Shown here one piece after another: positions 1 to 10,189 of a stretch of DNA of 64,000 nucleotides (the stretch's first letter is position 1; each line of letters opens with the position of its first letter). Origin of the DNA: Gracilaria domingensis (taxonomy: Eukaryota; Rhodophyta; Florideophyceae; Gracilariales; Gracilariaceae); contig VCMS01000199.1 of assembly GCA_022539475.1 (NCBI GenBank), positions 37,706 to 101,705 on the forward strand. The letters run 5' to 3'. The position numbers were made by a program, and so were the translations under genes. The notes beneath the pieces were generated by a model, which was not told where the DNA came from, did not search any database, and worked only from the letters and a program-made list of their open reading frames with translations.

Positions 1-966
1 CGTTTGCGCCGAGGACTGGGTTCTTTCGTCAAGACTGAAGGAAACGAGCATTGCGTCATATGCGGAAACGTGAAATGGGAGTATCTCAAAGCTTTTGTTC
101 TTGAGTTTTATGGCGATGACAGAAATGCCAAGACAAAGCTTGTCATCATATGTGACCAGCCCAACTGCTCCGAAACCGTGTGGATCAACTTTTTCACTTC
201 TATCTTTCAGTATCGCGATAACGTCACATATCTTGAGGACTCATGTGTCACGCGCGATGACCTCCTTCACGCGCAGGTGGAGACATCGAAGGCCGTGTTC
301 ATACTCAACAATCAGCATAACCCGGACCCTTATGCAGAGGACTCTGGAACGCTCAAGCAAATTCGTACGATACGATCCTACTCACCGAATCTTCCCATAT
401 ACTCCATGTGCGCTCTTCGTGATTCCATGTTGCCAATCACTTCTGCATTGGAACAAGTCGACGATCACGACGAGGGGGGAGAAGCTTCTTCACGGAGAGA
501 ATCCGGAATGAATCTGCGTTCTCAAATGATGGGTCCCTCATCATCAGATATGTTCGGATTATCTACAATAGAGGACGAACTCAATCCCCATATATGCGAC
601 TTTGAGGACGAAGACGATAATAATGACGGACTGCTTGTCACTTCATATGATGGCTCGTCAGACTTGAAGTCTGAGGCTCTCTGCATGCAGGAAATCGAAA
701 TGTCGCTCATGGCGAAGAACATCTTCTACAACGGCTTGTCTACGCTCTTGGCAAACTCAATTCTCCGCGTCGCTCCAATGTTGGAGGATGAAGATCGGAT
801 GTGGGCTTGGAAGTACAAGCTGGGCACCGAATGCCGTTGCGAATATGTGAAGTTGCCGATGCAGCTGACGAACAGGAGATTCTCGGAAATCGCTGTTATC
901 ATGTATGATTACGGTATTGTTCCAGTTGTAACGAAAAATTTATGGACAAGAAATGGAGAGCAGTAA
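1..966 (+). CDS. BK-type calcium-activated K+ channel, RCK region (5' partial)
   Basis: The frame is open from the first base, so the N-terminal part (membrane segments and pore) lies outside the window. The visible 321 codons match the cytoplasmic gating-ring part of Slo/BK channels: a Rossmann-type start (HCVICGNVKWEYLKAF), the acidic DPYAED stretch followed by TLKQIRTIRSYSPNLPIYSM, an acidic low-complexity insert at about residues 150-230, then EALCMQEIEMSLMAKNIF and YNGLSTLLANSILRVAP, which are the RCK1 end and linker of the family. In the family this region senses Ca2+ and opens a plasma-membrane K+ pore. The frame ends after MYDYGIVPVVTKNLWTRNGEQ, well before a second RCK domain, so this is either a truncated gene or the gene continues through an intron or frameshift. 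The family call is firm; integrity is unknown. Confidence 0.8.
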   Translation, partial: RLRRGLGSFVKTEGNEHCVICGNVKWEYLKAFVLEFYGDDRNAKTKLVIICDQPNCSETVWINFFTSIFQYRDNVTYLEDSCVTRDDLLHAQVETSKAVFILNNQHNPDPYAEDSGTLKQIRTIRSYSPNLPIYSMCALRDSMLPITSALEQVDDHDEGGEASSRRESGMNLRSQMMGPSSSDMFGLSTIEDELNPHICDFEDEDDNNDGLLVTSYDGSSDLKSEALCMQEIEMSLMAKNIFYNGLSTLLANSILRVAPMLEDEDRMWAWKYKLGTECRCEYVKLPMQLTNRRFSEIAVIMYDYGIVPVVTKNLWTRNGEQ

Positions 967-1253
967 CCCTGGACACCAATATTACTCTTAACTCGATAGC
1001 TTTGATAATTACCTTTCACTCCATAGAGTACCTGGATACTGTCATGGCTGCGATTGCCAACTTCGCTACAGAAAGGTTCTCGGATTCGGCTTCAGGGAGC
1101 AGTGAAGTTCCGTTTTGGGACAGCGAGGATCCGATTCTCAGGAACAGCAGATGTGAACGAGCTGGGGCTATCCTTACTAAGGATCTCAATGTTCAACATG
1201 TTGAAGATTCAGAAAATGAATACGACCTTTCAGAAGACTGGTCTTGGTCTTGA
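942..1253 (+). CDS. Weak ORF overlapping the end of the channel gene
   Basis: A 103-aa frame overlaps the last 25 bases of the BK-type ORF in another phase and ends with an acidic tail (EDSENEYDLSEDWSWS). It has coding-like composition and could be a frameshifted continuation of the channel gene, but I see no RCK2 or calcium-bowl motif in it. It is listed only because the stretch is otherwise unexplained. Confidence 0.2.
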   Translation: MDKKWRAVTLDTNITLNSIALIITFHSIEYLDTVMAAIANFATERFSDSASGSSEVPFWDSEDPILRNSRCERAGAILTKDLNVQHVEDSENEYDLSEDWSWS

Positions 1254-1688
1254 GTCTCTGATACTCGATGGCAGCACGTTCAAGAGCTTCGTCGTCCGTT
1301 GGTTTGACATAGCTACGTCGTCCATTCTTTTGACATAGGCGTATCCATCAGGAACATTTGGGATGGGATATGCATCTTGGTCTGCGACATAAACAAAGTC
1401 ACGAGCGACTCGAAGTTGTGCTATGTCAAACCATTTGAGTTTACTATTGCGAGCTGAATGGACAGCGAAAGGGTCATTGCTCAGTCGACGCATATCTTGA
1501 AATCCAACGATTACGCGTTGCGGAGCGAAACGCACGCTATCCATCACACCTGCATTCTGTTCTGCACCCATTTTCCAGCGCACAGAACGACATTCCCTGG
1601 CTGCGGTACGATAGACAAATGAGGATTGTCTCAAGCAATAGCAGATGAAACTTTTACGAAGTTCTAATGACATAATTCCTTCGAGCAA
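1230..1688 (-). CDS. Unidentified 152-aa ORF
   Basis: An open minus-strand frame with balanced composition (for example RVARDFVYVADQDAYPIPNV) and no recognised domain. It runs opposite to the preceding channel fragment and lies downstream, in the same direction, of the hAT transposase. It may be a decayed host or element protein. No function is assigned. Confidence 0.25.
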   Translation of the reverse strand: MLEGIMSLELRKSFICYCLRQSSFVYRTAARECRSVRWKMGAEQNAGVMDSVRFAPQRVIVGFQDMRRLSNDPFAVHSARNSKLKWFDIAQLRVARDFVYVADQDAYPIPNVPDGYAYVKRMDDVAMSNQRTTKLLNVLPSSIRDSRPRPVF

Positions 1689-1865
1689 GTACTTCTCGTG
1701 ATATCACGCGAAAAGGAAGCTCAATTCTCTCAGTCCATCCACAAGTAAAAACGCACAAAGATATAGTCGAAAACATAACAGGTTCCTTGTTTCATTGATA
1801 TCGGCGAAGGCTTAATGTCACGATTAAATGAACCGTAGTCCTTTGCTCTTCCAACAACGCGAATA

Positions 1866-4280
1866 TCAAAGCAGCTCCACCGCTTCAGTGGTGGAGACAA
1901 ATTTGTTGTGCCAATTCTCCAGTCCGTCCAATTCAAACTCTTCCTCAACCTCGTGAACCTGATCTGATGAGATAATCTCATCATCGAGAAATTGCGAGTA
2001 CATATTCTCATTCGTCGCTCCCTCATACACATTCGCGCTCATTGCGTCGCTCAGCCCCCCAAATCGTAACTGAATATACTCAGTCCCAGAAAGTTTCTTG
2101 ACAGATCTACAGCGCGCTTCAATCAGGGAGTCGTTAAAGGCGCAAAACACTAACTTCGATACTTTCCCTTGTTGTAATCTATTTCGAGAAGATGTTCGCA
2201 CCCTCCCTTGTAGACTGAAACTGCGCTCGACCGTCGAAGAAGATGGGCTGGAGCATAAAATACGAAGTGCAAACTCCCGAAGTAGCGATTTCTTGGAGTA
2301 TTCAATCCAGTAATATACTGGCGTTTGACTGTACATGAGCAAAGAATGCTTGGTGATGGGGTCCTGCAGCTGCGAACGCCATGACATCCGCACAGACACA
2401 AACTCTTTGCATATCTTGTCAACCGCGCCGTTTTCCCCTCCTTCGCTCTCAACCTTTTCGCTCGAAGGAAAACTGTCTGAACGGACAAACGACAGCACTT
2501 GCTGCACCACATGGGAACGAAACAGTGCCATTTTCTCTGCAAGGCTACGAAGATCCAACATGTACGCAACGTGATGTATAGGGGTGACCAATGCGACCTT
2601 CTTCCCTTCCCCTTGCATTCGTTCCTGGAAAACTCTGATAATTTCATCTTTCCTTTCGCTGGTGTAGAATGGTGTGTTCGGCAACTGCCGAATCTTTTCC
2701 AACAGCTGGACCGAAGCTGGATAAACCTCTGACAGCAATGAGGACTCGTCGTCAAAAAGTCTCAAGTACTGCCGAACGAGGCGGAAAATGTGATATATAT
2801 CCAGGAGCTTGTCATACAGAGGCTCGTTGCGAATCGTAGCCTTGAAGCTTTCCCTCTTTTCTCGGTTCCGGCCATTATATAGAGCAGAATGAAAGTCCTG
2901 ACAGTCGATTAGTTCATTCAGGACCACTTTGCATCTAAGAAAAGATGCAATCATTCTCTCCGACGACGCGAACCTCGTATGAGCCATCTTGCAGGGAAGA
3001 ATGGCAGTAGGGGGCAAGCAGACTCTGCCGTACTGATCCAGTTCGGATGAGGTTCGATTGCGTGCAGTTCTTAAATTAAAGCGCGTCTTGAGCTCTTTGA
3101 AACGATAGTAGAGCTTGGGATGATTTCGAAGATCCCCAATCACCGCCGACACCATCGACAGAATTTCACGAATCCACACGAGTTTTCCCATGTCTTGCAT
3201 TAATAAGTTGGCCAAGTGCGTCTGGTCCTGAATTGCGATCATGTGGTTGTGTCTTGCCAGAATATTCTCTTTGGCCTTAACGCAAGAGCTCGTGTTGTCG
3301 CTGACAACTGCGCAAATACGCTGCATGTCACCGAATTCTAAAATTGCGTCTTCGACGACCCTGGCGTAAAAAGATGCATCGCATGAAGTAGATCCTGTAT
3401 AAACCGACTTCAAGAAAAATGTTTTCCTAAACGTCTCAACTCCTGTTAGGGATAGTAAAACGTTCACGACCGCTTCATTATTTGCGTCAGTCCATCCATC
3501 AAAGACCAACGTACCATACGACTCCTTCAGAGACGAGCCAATAGATTGCTTAACGCGACTATGCATGGTCTCGTAATAGATGTTAACATTCCTCGAACTC
3601 ATCGTATGCGGATCTGGGAGCTGTTTGCTCAACTGATAATCCGCTAATCGGATAATTTCATAGAACTCATTTTGTCCCTCCGTGCGGCTCAGTAGCGAGA
3701 AAGGAAGCATGTGCTTCACAAAGAAGCGAGTAACTAGCTCATTAAATCTCGACCTCCGGTCCCGAGAACAAAGAGTTTCGATACTGTTTGAGTTCTCAGG
3801 CTTACTGTCTTCCAAAACCGAAGAACTGCGCTTGACGACAGAACGAGCTCCAATTACAGCAGACTTGTTCTTCCTCACTCCGTGGGTTGAGAGCGCTTTG
3901 CGTTTTTTTCTAATAACAGGCGTAAGTGGGGTTCCAAACAAATCTGAGCTACCATTATTGCAGTTTTCCCGGTAGTACTTTCCAAGAACCTTGTCCTTCT
4001 TGAGACGGTGGCGATCTTCTGGAGAGAGCTTCTTGCACCGCATTAAGTGCTGCCCCAATTTTGTGGTGTTGGTTATCTTTGCGCGTGATTGAAATCCACA
4101 GGCCTTGCAAGTGGGATACACATTGGCGGAACCACCATCCTCGTTATCATTATCATCAGCGCCAAACACATAAAGTTCTTCTACCCACCATTTTTTCCGT
4201 TTCGTTTTCTGCACTGCGGAGACAGAATGTCTTTCTGTGTGCTCCGTTGCTGTATGCACGGATGATATTTGCTCCGACAT
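1866..4280 (-). CDS. hAT-superfamily transposase, intact (804 aa)
   Basis: A full-length uninterrupted hAT transposase. Domains in order: a BED-type zinc finger at residues about 57-82 (CKAC ... GQHLMRC) for DNA binding; a basic linker; a DUF659-like catalytic N-part with the YGTLVFDGWTD motif (D261, D265) and FFLKSVYTGSTSCDASF; the VVSDNTSSCVKAKENI block; and the C-terminal hAT dimerisation domain (SSPSSSTVERSFSLQGRVR). The tail is acidic. The protein would cut and paste an element with short inverted repeats in the nucleus, making 8-bp target duplications. A homologous but interrupted copy lies at 42735-45110 in the same orientation. I could not locate inverted repeats for this copy by eye, so the element ends are unknown. 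The open frame suggests recent activity or a domesticated gene. Confidence 0.9.
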   Translation of the reverse strand: MSEQISSVHTATEHTERHSVSAVQKTKRKKWWVEELYVFGADDNDNEDGGSANVYPTCKACGFQSRAKITNTTKLGQHLMRCKKLSPEDRHRLKKDKVLGKYYRENCNNGSSDLFGTPLTPVIRKKRKALSTHGVRKNKSAVIGARSVVKRSSSVLEDSKPENSNSIETLCSRDRRSRFNELVTRFFVKHMLPFSLLSRTEGQNEFYEIIRLADYQLSKQLPDPHTMSSRNVNIYYETMHSRVKQSIGSSLKESYGTLVFDGWTDANNEAVVNVLLSLTGVETFRKTFFLKSVYTGSTSCDASFYARVVEDAILEFGDMQRICAVVSDNTSSCVKAKENILARHNHMIAIQDQTHLANLLMQDMGKLVWIREILSMVSAVIGDLRNHPKLYYRFKELKTRFNLRTARNRTSSELDQYGRVCLPPTAILPCKMAHTRFASSERMIASFLRCKVVLNELIDCQDFHSALYNGRNREKRESFKATIRNEPLYDKLLDIYHIFRLVRQYLRLFDDESSLLSEVYPASVQLLEKIRQLPNTPFYTSERKDEIIRVFQERMQGEGKKVALVTPIHHVAYMLDLRSLAEKMALFRSHVVQQVLSFVRSDSFPSSEKVESEGGENGAVDKICKEFVSVRMSWRSQLQDPITKHSLLMYSQTPVYYWIEYSKKSLLREFALRILCSSPSSSTVERSFSLQGRVRTSSRNRLQQGKVSKLVFCAFNDSLIEARCRSVKKLSGTEYIQLRFGGLSDAMSANVYEGATNENMYSQFLDDEIISSDQVHEVEEEFELDGLENWHNKFVSTTEAVELL

Positions 4281-5594
4281 GTAAGTAAATCAAATGACGA
4301 CTGCGGAACTGTAGAAATTTGTCTGCAACGCAAAGCGGAAGATATGAACCGTTTGAATAGCTGATTAGTTCAAGCGACACCTGCAGATCAGTAGCGTAGA
4401 CACAATGATGGTCGCGCAGTACCCCAGCGTTCAATGAGTAGCAATAATCAGTCGTCGGCGGTGAGAATAACAAAAAAGAGAGTTCAAAGTTCACTGTGAG
4501 TACAGATCTGAGGTTCCCGAAGAGAAAATCATGTGAGACACAGCGATTGATAAGGGTGTCAGATGTTGAGCTGTGTTTTGATTACTGTGTGCGAAAAGCG
4601 CGGTAATTGGAACAAAGAAGCACACACAAAGATTAGGCAACGATAGGTAGTATGTTTCTTAAACGGCGTGTGACGGTGAAAAGGTATCGAATGAATAGAG
4701 GGAACGTGAATGGCGCGCAATATTAGGTTCGGGGAGAATATAAGATGGCGGGCCTCCGAACGATTATACGATACATCCTAAAACTGGGCGTATGTAAACT
4801 GATTTTGTTACAACAATGGCATTAAAGTAGGCTCACTCTGGTGATATGATCTGAAATGTTTTTAGTGAGCTTACTTAACTGCTTCCAGCATTGCCTACGG
4901 CTCATAAAGGTAAGGAAAAGGCTTTCAATGAAAGCCTTGTCTGACGCGTAATTCGTTCCGATTCAGGACGCCTGAAATAAGAGCACAATGAAAGACGTGC
5001 GTCTGACCCATTTCCGGTTGTACGCGGTAGTTTGGGTGTGCGGTGAAGCATTCATGCGGGGAGGCAAGCGCATGAGTACACGTGTTTCAAGTTTTCAAAG
5101 TTTTGAAAACTTTGCAGCACGCCAACCTTTCCGAGTCAGAGAGACTCTTGGGAGGAAAGCCGGAAAGTTTCCATTTGCCGTTTTCTTGGCTTCCGAGCCT
5201 ACGGTGGGGCAAGACACGTCTGCGAAAGCGTTCCAGGATTGATGATGAGGGCCGTTCTTAACCCATCTGAAACCGAAAAATTACGTCCACCTTCGTAGAC
5301 ATACTGCAGCAGCGTTCCACGAATGGAATGATTTTCTCGCCTCCAAGAAAATTTACTCACTGATATGGAAATGTTCAAAAAACGTTTTGAATTAAATCAC
5401 ACGTTTTAAACTCGTTTTACACGTATTCAATACTAGACAACGTTCTGAACAATCTTCATGTACTGTAATTAAGTCTTCTGACCATGGTGAATTCATTGGC
5501 TAGGATTGAGCCGAAATTTGATCTCAAGCAGACCGAATCTTTGAAGTCTAATGAGGCGGATTCTCCGACACCGTCTGAAAGCAGCCCCGCCACG
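4281..5594. other. No gene seen upstream of the hAT gene
   Basis: No credible coding frame. The stretch holds AT-rich runs with repeated CGTTTTAAA-type words around 5370-5430 and a palindrome, TTTTCAAAGTTTTGAAAA, near 5093. It may include the 5' untranslated and terminal region of the hAT element to its left. Confidence 0.5.
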
Positions 5595-5630
5595 CAAAAA
5601 CCCAGGCCCGTATTTCTGACTGACTACTTT
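5595..5630 (+). repeat. Left target duplication and TIR of the hAT element
   Basis: CAAAAACC (5595-5602) is the target duplication. The inverted repeat starts at 5603 with CAGGCCCG, a start typical of hAT ends. Confidence 0.9.
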
Positions 5631-6226
5631 TGCAAAGACGACAGTTTATAGTCATGCACATTTCTCCAAATTCAGTCAAAAGTAGTCATAAAGTAGTCAC
5701 CAGGAGTAGAAGACAAACAAAAAACCTACAGGCATTGAAACATATCCAAACTATTACTGCTCTAATTACCATCTATCTTATGACACACACAAAAAATCAA
5801 ATGACAAAATGCAGCTGCCTTAAAGTGAACCACCGCACGTTGAACGCTCCGTAAACGCTTGACTTCAAACTGAACACACGCGCAAACAATTACTGTCATC
5901 TCTACAGTTCTTTTTAACCAAAAGTTTCAACTAGAGCACTTTGTTTGACCGAGATCGCTAAACAGAGATACAACTTGCACAAATGATGTCTGAGCTAAAA
6001 CAGCTGCTTGTAAAATTATATTGCACGGTACTGGACTTAAATAGCCACGACAGTTTTTAACCTCTTTTCCATACGTCAAAGCCATTTCTAGGTCCCGTCG
6101 TTCTTTGTGATTCAAAACTGTAAGCTTTAATCGATGAAATATACTAAACAAATCTCTAAAATCCACAAAGTGGGACGATAGATCTTAAAATAGCTCCACG
6201 ATTTTCCGTATTGCAGCATTAATTAA

Positions 6227-6564
6227 CCCTTTTAAGACGGTTTGCTTATGTCTAGTGAGCTACACATAAGCGTGCAACATGATTGGGTAACCGCTATAAC
6301 CAATCGTTGACAGCGTGCCACTTGTCTGCCTGGCTTACGTCTAGCTTACTACACATAAACAAAAAATCTTTTTAATTCGCTACAAATTCAATCTGTTTGA
6401 AATCAAACCAATACCAATCGAACTCAAGTACAACGTGTATTTCAATCAACATGGTTTGTTACACTGCTCTCCCCTACCCGCATGATCGAGTCATATCTTT
6501 CCTTCTCATTGGCTCTTTTCTATGTCTAGCTCACTTAACATAAGAACGTTTAGTCCCAAAAGGG
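6227..6564. mobile_element. piggyBac-like MITE nested in the hAT element
   Basis: A 338-bp non-coding insertion. The left end is TTAA followed by CCCTTTTAAGAC; the right end is GTCCCAAAAGGG followed by TTAC. CCC...GGG termini next to a TTAA target are typical of piggyBac-derived MITEs; the right TTAC would be a TTAA with one mutation. Three versions of an inner hairpin word (TTATGTCTAGTGAGCTACACATAA and variants) occur at about 6247, 6341 and 6520. There is no coding capacity, so it would need a transposase in trans. Confidence 0.7.
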
Positions 6565-6875
6565 TTACGAACACTGTCTATTGCTCTTTCGAGTTCTGGG
6601 AAAAATCGTGTTCAAACAACACAACTTGCTGAGGGAAGCTTAGCTGCTTCTCCTCCTTCCTGTCTTTTACTGAGGGTACCGATATCTATAAACAACAAGC
6701 TTCCAGCATCAGAATCACAGATTTTGACGTCTGCACTCAGAGTTTGTGCTTGCTCGTAATTACTGTTACGAGCAGCGCACTGCAGGAGTGCAACGTAAAC
6801 AGTCCGCCTGTGTGTACACCGCACTACTGGGAACCGCCTGCACGCTGCTAATGAGGCTTGCACAGTGTCATCGCG

Positions 6876-9003
6876 CTACACGGCGGACTTCAGTCTCGCA
6901 ACAAGTCGCAAGTCTAAGCCGCATTCGTTAATGTTCAACAAAGCAGCGTTAAAAAGCACAACCACCCTAAGGGACTTTCGAAGCTCCGTAGGTGGCGCTA
7001 AAACAAACAACTGAGTATATATAAAACTGCTGTTACCGTCGTTTTGTTCAGGATCCCATGTACCAGCTTGTTCGTGGACCATTTTCCAACTATTTTCGAA
7101 GCGACTCTTGATATGTTGCGCCAAATCTTTAGCTAGACTTTGCCAAGAGAACAAGCAACGTAAGGTCACGGGATTCATCTCTATCTTTATCTGACACGGC
7201 TGTACTTTTTCGTGTTGGCAAGGCCGCGTCGAAATTATTGTCAGTTGATCCATCAAATTCGATGTTCAATGTGACTGACTGTGCCAAAACATCTTTATAT
7301 ACCGTCATACTTTCACTCGTTATGCACAGAGACTCATACAACTTCTTTAGCAAACGTGGCGCTCGAGAGAGAGTAACTTTTTGTCCGATTCGGGTTGTCT
7401 TGGTACACGTCGTACCTCTGCGAGAACATAAATGAACTCGGCCGAAGTGTTTTTCTGGTTATTTGACAATTGTGAAAGACCTTAACTGCTAAAATGCATC
7501 TCATCAGCAACTGCAGCAATGTTGTTCATTCTGGTAAAGTACGTTAGCATTGCACTAAGCTCAGAGTGCCACCGCGTGGGGACGTCGTGTTTCAATTTCT
7601 GTATACGGTCGTTAGTTACACCATCGTTTAACTGCTTCTGAATTGAAAGCTGCGATGCTTTGGGGTGTTGATTGAAATACGATATGATTTTGTTCACGTG
7701 TGCCATCATCTTCTGTCACGGAGTACTAGCACGAAATGTATCCTTGACTGCTAACGCGAGTGTATGACACACGCAACGAACGGAACCAACATAGTTCGTC
7801 AATAAATCTACTGCTAGTGCAGTTGCACCTTCACTGTCGCTCGTTGCAATAAATACATGGACCCTATAAACCCCGGTTATGGCCGGAATATGGCCCATAT
7901 GTGGCCGAAATGTTGGCGTATAAGTCGAAAGTTTGTGAGAGCGCTTATCTCACCAAGATATGTATTTCTTTTCTTTCAATGCGGCCATATTTGGGCCATA
8001 TTTAGGCCATATTTAAGCCACATGCATGAAAACGAAACCTGTTTATCTTAACGAGATATATGCTCTCACGAGTTTTCGACTTATACGCCAACATTTCGGT
8101 CACATATCGGCCATATTTCGGCCATATCCGGGGTTTATAGGGTGGATTTTATCACCCCCAACGATAGCCTTCTGATCTAAAATCTCCTCCATTATAGCTC
8201 GCATCTCCTGTCCATCTTGGAGGTGTCGCCGATGTTCAGCACGGATATCGGAACATTTCGTAGTACCCAATTCCCACCGATAGAATACCATGTCATTACT
8301 AGAATTGGTGCGCCGAGGGCTGCCCTCCAGCCATCAACAATAAGGCTTCCGGTTTTTGCTTCATTCACAGAAAACTTTAGAATAGAGCAGACCGCTTTGT
8401 AGATAGTCAAAAGGTAACGTTCAATCAGTGTCTCACTAGAAAGAGAAATCCGACCTCCGCAGACATCTATGAAACCTTGCATAAGAGGGGAACCTACTTC
8501 GGACAGCGGAGACTCTGTGGCACATGCAAGTAGAACTGATTCAACTGTTGTAGATCTTTTGGAGCTATGTCATACTTGGTTTCAGTCGAAGCTGCTGCCG
8601 AAGATGGCTGATTCCAAAAGAAGCTGCTCGCCGACCTTGCTCCATTTTTCTTCTTCCAACGTTTCCCTTCTAGTCGAATGATGTTTTCGATAGGATCCGC
8701 GGGAGCGTGGGAGACGTTCGTTTGTTGCAATACGTCGCCAACAGTTTTGTGTTTGTTACTACGGTGATTAATAATGTTAGACGTAGACATATTGCTGTTG
8801 ACGGATCGGACATGATCGCATACACAACATAAGAATGTAAATTTTGTTCCGCTTATCCGAAGTTGGGCTGCATGAGTGCTCCGAACCGACGTTTTCGCAT
8901 GGGAATTACTTCGAACGCTTGCCTTGCGTCTTCGTTTTTGGTTCTGCTTCTGCAAAGACAGCAGATTTTGTGCGTGCTGGTGTAGCTGCACGTCTTGTTG
9001 CAC
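6876..9003 (-). pseudogene. hAT transposase, decayed, of the 5603-9419 element
   Basis: Fragments in several frames line up in the order of a hAT transposase. 9003-8494 holds a basic leader and a BED finger (FLCCVCDH ... NHRSNKH). 8482-8192 holds GSLIVDGWRAALGAPI and the following strand. 8291-8150 and 7861-7720 join across a MITE to give HVFIATSDSEGATALA and RCVCHTLALAVKD. 7709-7482 holds KHDVPTRWHSELSAML, a typical hAT block. Weaker C-terminal remnants run to about 6876. Frameshifts and stops separate the blocks, so no full protein is possible. The sequence is not close to the intact hAT protein at 1866-4280, so this is a different hAT lineage. Confidence 0.8.
7862..8142. mobile_element. 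281-bp foldback MITE inside the hAT transposase
   Basis: Long inverted repeats starting CCCTATAAACCCCGG and ending CCGGGGTTTATAGGG, with similarity running about 100 bp inward (CAACATTTCGG.. against CCGAAATGTTGG). TGGA flanks both sides (7858-7861 and 8143-8146). Removing the element and one TGGA restores the host frame to GGDKI-HVFIATSDS, so the insertion boundary is right. GGCCATAT-like words are repeated throughout. There is no coding capacity and the superfamily is uncertain; because of terminal symmetry the duplication could also be read as 2 bp. Confidence 0.85.
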
Positions 9004-9390
9004 CTATTCTGGGACCTGAGCTGGTAGCTCTTCGTCAAGCGCGCTCGTAATATTGGCCTTCGTAAGTGCCTTTCGTTCCGTCATTTTGTAAAATTTGAAA
9101 CAAACGAAGAATGAAAATGAGACTAAAGAATGCTCAGAAAAAGAACAAAGTAGATATCTCTGTCAAATGCAGAGCGTTGCCGTCGTCGACTCTGAGCTGT
9201 TGCCTGAGTGCTCATGATTGAAATCAGGAATTGTTCAGTGAGGGATTGTTCTGAGCCTGATGAAAATCATCTCACGGTGCATCGGATGCCCTGAGAGGAC
9301 CAAACTGAAGGTCAACTGCTTCTGACTAATCTGACTAGACTACTTTGAGATTTCTGTAGTCAGTTAGTCATGACTACCTCATATTATCCC

Positions 9391-9427
9391 CTAGTCAGTC
9401 AGTCAGAAGTACGGGCCTGCAAAAACC
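9391..9427 (-). repeat. Right TIR and target duplication of the hAT element
   Basis: The inverted repeat ends at 9419 with CGGGCCTG and is followed by CAAAAACC (9420-9427), identical to the left duplication. One substitution separates the two repeats in the first 20 bases. Confidence 0.9.
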
Positions 9428-10187
9428 ATAACACGACTGCTAGCGCTGGCCTGCGTTTGCGCGTGCTGCTCCGCAGCAACCCCATGCGTGCTCGCGTGCC
9501 GCCCGCCGCACGCACGCCTGCACGCGCTTGCCTGCGCCAGTCCCATTGCCCTTTCCGCCGGTTTCCAACACTGGCCGGAACCTCTCCCAGTCTTCCATAT
9601 CTGACTGTCCTGCCACCACCGCCGCCGCGCCGCCGCGCTACCGGGCTACCACCACGACATATATCTCTATCTCTGGTCTGTGTTCTATCTCTGCCGCGGC
9701 TGCGAGCGTGGCATCCGTCACCATGCATCTCGCTGGTGTCGCGGGTGTGGGGGCGTGCAGGCTCTTAAACCTGCGGCAATGACGCGCGCTTGCTTCTGCA
9801 TGTGGGTCGACTGCTCTAGCGCGGTGGTTTAGCTCTAGTGCTAGTGGTTGGAGCGATTGTTTCAAAGAATGCTCATTTGTTGGCACGAGCACGCTCCATT
9901 TGGCAGTAGATATACTTTCGGACGATTGGATGGCCGCTGTTAGAGGTTCACTAAACATTGGAACTGATCTCTGGTGTGTAGTGATAGGGTAGCGGGTAGA
10001 GTACTCGCCATTTTGAATTCAAACCTTCAAAGTTTATTGAGCCTTTTCTGCACCCCTTTTACACGTTTTAAACGTCTGAAAAAGGTTTAAAACTTATAAA
10101 AAAAGTATTGAACGTTTTAAATGTTTCCGTACTCATTTATGCTGTCCTTCACTAGTGTCTATCCGCCGAACGGTAAGGGGTACAGAG
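9428..10187. other. GC-rich stretch without a recognised gene
   Basis: 9430-9780 is very GC-rich and gives long frames on both strands (proline/arginine-rich), as expected from composition alone; I recognise no domain. At about 9978-10025 the order GGTAGCGGGTAGAGTACTCG followed by AATTCAAACC resembles a decayed tRNA or tRNA-derived SINE head, but no cloverleaf can be drawn. Confidence 0.35.
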
Positions 10188-10189
10188 TA

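Larger units (their letters stand above)
5603..9419 (-). mobile_element. Degenerate hAT element with defined ends
   Basis: Both ends can be read directly. The left end begins CAGGCCCGTATTTCTGACTG and the reverse complement of the right end begins CAGGCCCGTACTTCTGACTG, an inverted repeat of about 25 bp. The 8 bases outside each end are identical (CAAAAACC at 5595-5602 and 9420-9427), the 8-bp duplication expected of hAT insertion. GTAGTCA/TGACTAC-type words recur just inside both ends as subterminal repeats. The 3817-bp element holds a decayed minus-strand transposase (6876-9003) and two younger nested MITEs (6227-6564 and 7862-8142). Confidence 0.93.

Noticed and set aside
1230-1688. Inverted continuation of the BK channel gene (FVYVADQDA)
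   Set aside because: A short resemblance to an RCK strand only; no other block matches and an inversion cannot be shown.
9370-9780. Long open frames on both strands in GC-rich DNA
   Set aside because: Pro/Arg/Ala-rich translations on both strands follow from base composition; no domain or codon signal favours either.
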